From Lepus europaeus (lineage: Eukaryota > Chordata > Mammalia > Lagomorpha > Leporidae), in NCBI RefSeq assembly GCF_033115175.1, contig NC_084831.1, positions 74,781,502 to 74,845,501 of the forward strand: 64,000 bases of DNA, read 5' to 3'. The notes under the pieces are model-generated. The model did no database searches. It was given only the letters and a program-made list of their open reading frames with translations, and was not told the DNA's origin. Made by a program: the position numbers and the translations under genes. Below, one piece after another: positions 58,792 to 64,000 of this stretch. Numbering within the stretch: the stretch's first letter is position 1; every line of letters begins with the position of its first letter.

Positions 58792-60947
58792 GTTTTTTTT
58801 TTTCTTAATTTATTTATTTTTTTAATTTTTTTTATTTAGTAAATATAAATTCCCAAAGTACAGTTTATGGATTACAATGGCTTCCCACCCCCCATAATTT
58901 CCCTCCCACTCACACCCCCCCATCTCCCGCTCCCTCTCCCATTCCATTCACATCAAGATTCATTTTCAATTCTCTTTATATACAGAAGATCGATTTAGTA
59001 TATATTAAGTAAAGATTGCATCAGTTTGCACCTACACAGAAACACAAAGTGTAAAAATACTGTTTCAGTACTAGTTATAGCATTACTTCACATTGGACAA
59101 CACATTAAGGACAGATCCCACATGAGACGTAAGTACACAGTGACTCCTGTTGTTGACTTAACAACTTGACACTCTTGTTTATGGCATCAGTAATCTCCCT
59201 AGGCTCTAGTCATGAGTTGCCAAGGCTATGGAAGCCTTTTGAGTTTGCCAACTTCGATCTTATTCAGACAGGGTCATAGTCAAAGTGGAAGTTCTCTCCT
59301 CCCTTCAGAGAAAGGTACCTCCTTCTTTGATGTCTCCATTCTTTCCACTGGGATCTCACTCACAGAGATCTTTCATTTAGGTCTTCTTTTTTTTTTTCAG
59401 GGTGTCTTGGCTTTCCACACCTAAAATACTCTCATGGGCTCTTCAGCCATATCCGAATGCCTTAAGGGCTGATTCTGAGGCCAGAGTGCTATTTAGGACA
59501 TCTGCCATTCTATGAGTCTGCTGTGTATTCCGCTTCCCATGTTGGATTGTTCTCTCCCTTTTTTATTCTATCAGTTAGTATTAGCAAACACTAGTCTTGT
59601 TTGTGTGATCCCTTTGACTCTTAGACCTATCAGTGTGACAATTGTGAACTGAAATTGATCACTTGCACTAGTGAGATGGCATTGGTACATGCCACCTTGA
59701 TGGGATTGTATTGGAATCCCCTGGCACGTTTCTAACTCCACCATTTGGGGAAAGTCCGATTGAGCATGTCCCCAATTATACATCTCCTCCCTCTCTTATT
59801 GCCACTCTTATATTTAACAGGAATCACTTTTCAGTTAAAATTTAAACACCTAAGAATAATTGTGTGTTAATTACAGAGTTCAACCAATAGTACTAGAACA
59901 AAAATAATAATAAAATGGATAAAGTATTACATTGTACATCAACAGTCAGGACAAGAGCTAATCAAGTCACTGTTTCTCTTAGTGTCCATTTCACTTCAAC
60001 AGGTTTCCCTTTTGGTGCTCAGTTAGTTGTCGCCGATCAGGGAGAACACAAGATATTTGTCCCTTTGGGACTGGCTTATTTCGCTCAACATAATGTTTTC
60101 CAGATTCCTCCATCTTGTTGCAAATGACCGGGTTTCATTGTTTTTGACTGCTGTATAGTATTCTATAGAGTACATGTCCCATAATTTCTTTACCCAGTCT
60201 ACTGTTGATGGGCATTTGGGTTGATTCCAGGTCTTAGCTATTGTGAATTGAGCTGCAATAAACGTGAATGTGCAGACAGCTTTTTTGTTTGCCAATTTAA
60301 TTTCCTTTGGGTAAATTCCAAGGAGTGGGATGGCTAGGTGTATGGTAGGGTTATATTCAGCTTTCTGAGGAATCTCCAGACTGACTTCCATAGTGGCTTA
60401 ACCAGTTTGCATTCCCACCAACAGTGGGTTAGTGTCCCTTTTTCCCCACATCCCCTCCAGCATCTAGTGTTGGTGGATTTCTGAATGTGAGCCATTCTAA
60501 CTGGGGTGAGGTGAAACCTCATTGTGGTTTTGATTTGCATTTCCCTGATTGCTAGTGATCTTGAACATTTTTCATGTGTCTGTGGCCATTTGGATTTCCT
60601 CTTTTGAAAAATGTCTATTGAGGTCCTTGGCCCATCTTTTAAGTGGGTTGTTTGTTTTGATGTTGTGGAGTTTCTTGATTTCTTTGTAGATTCTGGTTAT
60701 CAACCCTTTATCTGTTGCATAGTTTGCAAATATTTTTTCCCATTCTGTCAGTTGCCTCTTCACTTTCCTGACTGTTTCTTTTGAAGTACAGAAACTTCTC
60801 AATTTGATGCAATCCCAAATGTTAATTTTGGCTTTGACTGCCTGTGCTTCTGGGGTCTTTTCTAGGAAGTCTTTGCTGGTACCTATATCTTGCAGAGTTT
60901 CTCCAATGCTCTCTAATAATTTGATGGTGTCGGGTCGTAGATTTAAG
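58792..60947 (-). repeat. L1, antisense, 5'-truncated in ORF2
   Basis: The 2.16-kb insert has a T-rich tail (58792-58850), a 3'UTR of about 1.2 kb with a C-rich tract (58885-58940), and the C-terminal end of ORF2 ending at 60023. Flanking 'cctgatttg' (58783-58791 and 60948-60956) is the TSD. The truncation falls within ORF2, so it is not mobile by itself. Confidence 0.95.
60023..60945 (-). pseudogene. L1 ORF2 C-terminal remnant
   Basis: L1 ORF2 encodes the endonuclease and reverse transcriptase of the retrotransposon; this is only the region C-terminal to the RT domain. Readable motifs in order are [53 protein letters not shown], then, shifted in frame, [31 protein letters not shown] (the cysteine-rich motif) and, shifted again, PLLGIYPKE, FTIAKTWNQPKCP and MYSIEYYTAVKN. 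The three pieces lie in different minus-strand frames, so it is broken. Confidence 0.95.
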
Positions 60948-61198
60948 CCTGATTTGATAACTGACTCCTGTTCCTGACTCCAGCTTCCCACCAATGCAAA
61001 TCCTGGAAGGCAACACCAATGGGTCAAGTAATTGGGTTTCAGCCAGTCATGTGAAAGATCTTGATTGTTTCCCCAACTCCCAGCTTCAGTCCTGGCCCAG
61101 CCTTGGCCATTGTGGCAGCTGGGGAGTGAACCAGTAGATGAGAGCTCTTTGTCTCTTTGCCTCTCAGATAAAGGAATAAATAAATAAATAAATAAATG

Positions 61199-62042
61199 TT
61201 GATTAGTCTATGTCCATTTATTAAATTAGTGTTTATTAATAGCACTATTGGAGGCATAACTGCTTTAAAAGACTTATTTGAATTGAGACAGAATACAGTG
61301 AGTGTTTGAAGTCCTTAAAAATATCATTTCTAGTTTATTTACTAGCCATGTCCAAAATGGCAACTTGTTTTTCAGTTCCAAGTAATGGTTATTAACATGA
61401 GATAGCATAAAACTGATTTCTTACTTGTGATTATTATTGTGAAGCTAAGTTAAACTCTTTGACTTGGTAACATTTCTCTTAGCACCTCAATGCCTTTTGA
61501 CCTCAATGATTGCAGTGAATAATCCTAACAGTTGAGACAAGAATGTATTTATGCAGATATAGATAGGAAATTCAGACCTACCCAGGGACATCAGTCAAAG
61601 TTTTGAGCTCCCATAGTACCTGCAGCTTGTGCCATACAGACTTGCCACTCCGAGCTCCAGCCAACATTCACATTTAGTGGAAGAAAGTTAAACCATTTGG
61701 TGGACTTTCTTCTCTACTTTGCCTCCCTAAATGGGCTATTTAGAGCATCAGCTGCTCCAAACAGAAATGTAGGAAGCTTTTGAGAAGAAATACAAGCAAT
61801 GTAGCACGAGGTTGAAAAAGGTTCAGGCCTCCAAGACAGTAACAGAGAAGGAGGGTCAGAATGTGCAAGTTGAGTGTGGAGAAACAGAATGATGGATTAC
61901 AGAACAGAATGGAGAAAGGCAGGCTTGAAGTATTCTATTACCACAGAAAGGATAGGTTTTTTTCTTACGGAGAAAAACTTCTCATAAACCAGAGTGTTAT
62001 ATTTTCAGTATACTGAACAGCCTTACATCCCTTTTATGTGTT
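61199..62042. other. single-copy sequence, no gene seen
   Basis: No gene or recognised repeat. Confidence 0.5.
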
Positions 62043-62056
62043 ATAGGCCAGAGGTT

Positions 62057-62380
62057 TTGTTTTTATTTTTTTAAAGATTTACTTTATTTATTCAAAAAGC
62101 AGAGTTACAAAGAGAGACAGAGATCCTCCATCTGCTGGTTCACTCCCCAAATGGGCCCCATGGCCAGGGCTGGGCCAGATGGAAGCCAGGAGCCAGGAGG
62201 TTCTTCCAGGTCTCCCACGTGTTTGCAGAGGCCAAGACACTTGGGTCATCTGCTGCTTTCCCAGGAGCATTAGCAGGGAGCTGGATTGAAAGAGGAGCAG
62301 CCAGGACTTGACCCTCCGCCCATATGGGATGCTGGCATTATAAGAGGCAGCTTTACCTGATATATCACAGTACCGGCCCC
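62057..62380 (-). repeat. CSINE, antisense, with TSD
   Basis: T-rich tail, 'actttatttattcaaaaagc', 'ctgctggttcactccccaaa', 'aagccaggagccaggaggtt' and the head 'tatcacagtaccggcccc'. The TSD is 'ataggccagaggtt' (62043-62056) and 'atagggcagaagtt' (62381-62394). Confidence 0.94.
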
Positions 62381-62394
62381 ATAGGGCAGAAGTT

Positions 62395-63384
62395 AATTTC
62401 AGGTGAAGATGAGACAAGAGAATTCTAAAAAAACAAAGTTATAGAATAGGGGTAAAGAAAATCAGAGTGAAACAGACATGAGAAATAGCAAACAAAGAAA
62501 CAGCGGTAAAGAAAGGTATATTGTACAAAAAGTTAAAGAATAAGAAAAATAATGTTATACTTTTCTTCGAATTTACAGTCACCTTACTTTCAGAAAGCAG
62601 ATCTACTGGGCAGTGTGTTTTAATATTTTGAGTACTAACCACTGAGATACTGAAACTTAGTTCAGGGAGAAGTATTTACATTTCAACATGCATATCCTGA
62701 GAGCTACTGTAACACAGTAATGATCACCCTAGAACATTAAAATTAGATATAGTCAATTAAATTTCATCAAGTATTACCTTTCCTTCCTACCAGACCTGGG
62801 ACCTTTTGCACTTAAAATTCAAAGGTACATGTGAATTTTACACAAACCTACCTAGTTTTTCTCTAAGAGCTAACACAGTAATAGCCCCCAACTGAATTCC
62901 TCTTTGCAAGCTATATTTTTCTAAGTAAGAGAAATCAACTGAAGACAACTTTTAAATATTTCTAACCAAGAGGACTGCAACATTCAATCAAGTTAATGTT
63001 ATCAGTGTGGTGATTATTTGAATATCTTTGATGTCAGAGCCATGCTTCGGAATTTCAAAATTCACTTGACTTTGAAATCAAAGTATACATGCTTTTTTCC
63101 TGCTCTAATATAAAATATATATATATTAAAATTTTATCAAAAAATTGAATACACAAAAGGAAACTGAAAACTTTGCTGAGAATTTTGATAAAATTTTAAT
63201 TTGTTTTCAAATATCTTATTATCTATGAAATATATAAAACATAAGCCAACTGTGAATGTAGTGTATATTTTACTGTTAGCTGTATGACAAAAGAGTGAAG
63301 TTTTACAGCCGTGGGTTTACATTAACATGTACATCTTTAAAAGGCAGTAGAATGCATTATAATGGGGGGGGGGGGACATTAGTT
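62395..63384. other. single-copy AT-rich sequence
   Basis: It includes the perfect hairpin at 63125-63200 and a G12 run at 63364-63375. No gene is seen. Confidence 0.5.
63125..63200. repeat. perfect 18-bp inverted repeat, 40-nt loop
   Basis: 'attaaaattttatcaaaa' (63125-63142) is the exact reverse complement of 'ttttgataaaattttaat' (63183-63200). The loop (63143-63182) is purine-rich and unrelated. The length and symmetry suggest a small palindromic DNA transposon or a cruciform-forming site. Confidence 0.85.
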
Positions 63385-63466
63385 CAGAATTTGGAAGACC
63401 TATATGTCAGCCTCAGTCCTGTCTTTGTTAGCAGGGCAATTTTCTTTAATTTTAGTTTCTCTTTTA
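63385..63466 (+). repeat. MIR-like fragment, sense
   Basis: 'atttggaagacctatatgtc' and 'tttagtttctcttttaaatt' 'ggga' resemble the MIR core just before a SINE insertion. Confidence 0.4.
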
Positions 63467-63480
63467 AATTGGGAATGTGC

Positions 63481-63777
63481 AGGCTGGTGCTGTGGTGCAG
63501 CGGGTTAAAGCCCTGGCCTGAAGCGCCTGCATCCCATAGTCCTGGCTACTCCTCTACTGATCCAGCTCTCTGCTATAGCCTGGGATAGCAGTAGAAGATG
63601 GCCCAAGTCCTTGGGCCCCTGCAGCTGCGTGGGAGACCCGGAAGAAGCTCCTGGCTCCTAGCTCCTAGCAGCCGCTTGGGGAATGAACCAGTGGATGGAA
63701 GACCTCTCTGTCTCTGTAACCTAGCTCTCTGTAACTCTTTCATATAAATAAAATAAATCTTAAAAAAAAAAAAAAAA
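63481..63777 (+). repeat. CSINE, sense, with TSD, internally shortened
   Basis: Head 'aggctggtgctgtggtgcag', 'ggcctgaagcgcctgcatcc', body 'gatggcccaagtccttgggc', a compound A-tail ('aataaaataaatctt' plus A18). About 25 bp after 'catcccata' are missing compared with the 44.5-kb copy. The TSD is 'aaattgggaatgtgc' (63466-63480) and 'aaactggaaatgtgc' (63778-63792). Confidence 0.95.
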
Positions 63778-63792
63778 AAACTGGAAATGTGC

Positions 63793-64000
63793 TCCATACC
63801 TAAGTTGGTTGAGCATTACAAACTTGTTTTAAACCAAATCTGTAAACAACAAACAAAAAATTTGGGATATAAATTAGTTATCTAAATGTAATTTCCATAA
63901 AAACCATTAACAACTTCACCCACTAAAGGTTTGTTATGCAATATATCGTTCTGTCTCTTCTCTTCATAGTGCCAAACTCTTGGGCTTTTCTTCCATTAGT
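63793..64000. other. single-copy sequence
   Basis: No gene or recognised repeat up to the window end. Confidence 0.5.

Larger units (their letters stand above)
58725..61198 (+). repeat. CSINE (older subtype), sense, split by an L1
   Basis: The 5' part (to 58791) reads 'tcccacattgtagtacctga'. The rest resumes at 60948 with 'cctgatttgataactgactc', 'tcctgactccagcttcccac', 'ggggagtgaaccagtagatg' and an (AAAT)n tail (61173-61196). Joining across the L1 restores the subtype order also seen at 11.9 and 13.8 kb. Confidence 0.85.

Overview
The window is mammalian nuclear DNA, almost certainly from a lagomorph (most likely European rabbit, Oryctolagus cuniculus). The main evidence is about thirty copies of the lagomorph tRNA-derived C-repeat SINE (CSINE), each some 300-350 bp, with a tRNA-like head (box A around 'tggctcaataggctaa', box B 'ggttctagtcc'), a body that reads 'ggcccaagtgcttgggcc' and a CT-rich then A-rich tail. 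Rabbit-type L1 elements and older placental repeats (MIR, L2, MaLR LTRs, MER-type DNA transposon remnants) fill much of the rest. Base composition is AT-rich, with no operons, ribosome binding sites or dense ORFs.

I find no protein-coding gene I can defend. The longest open frames are chance frames in AT-rich sequence, frames inside SINEs, or L1 ORF2 remnants. The only gene-derived sequence is a processed pseudogene of RBBP4 (retinoblastoma-binding, WD40 histone chaperone) at about 34.58-37.03 kb. It has no introns, a lost start codon, several stops and indels, a 3'UTR with poly(A) signal, and flanking target-site duplications. An L1 3' fragment later landed in its 3'UTR.

Layout. 1-10.6 kb: mostly single-copy sequence with one L2 and some MIR fragments; it includes a CpG-rich patch (5.1-5.3 kb) and homeodomain-site-rich segments (5.3-5.8 and 6.5-7.2 kb) that look like candidate distal enhancers. 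10.6-14.1 kb: SINE cluster. 16.9-17.5 kb: a MITE-like element split by a SINE. 17.5-21.3 kb: single-copy, with the strongest enhancer-like block at 19.1-19.7 kb. 21.3-23.9 kb: nested SINEs and an L1 3' end. 27.2-32.6 kb: SINEs in both orientations, L1 pieces and a MER-type fossil. 34.6-37.0 kb: the RBBP4 pseudogene. 39.1-40.1 kb: an L1 inside a SINE. 43.2-46.6 kb: SINEs, and an L1 3'UTR interrupted by a fragment that begins with an L1 5' terminus. 48-56 kb: SINEs and an inverted pair of MaLR LTRs. 58.2-61.2 kb: a SINE with a possible 3' transduction, and a 2.2-kb L1 (ORF2 C-terminal end plus 3'UTR) that split another SINE. 62-64 kb: two SINEs and a perfect 18-bp hairpin.

The region is best read as intergenic or deep intronic. 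Most of what can be read is retrotransposition history: nested insertions whose target-site duplications (TSDs) can be matched by eye give a relative order of events. I found no sign of a new biological system. The most useful candidates for follow-up are the enhancer-like blocks, the composite L1 at 45-46.6 kb and the young SINEs with perfect TSDs.
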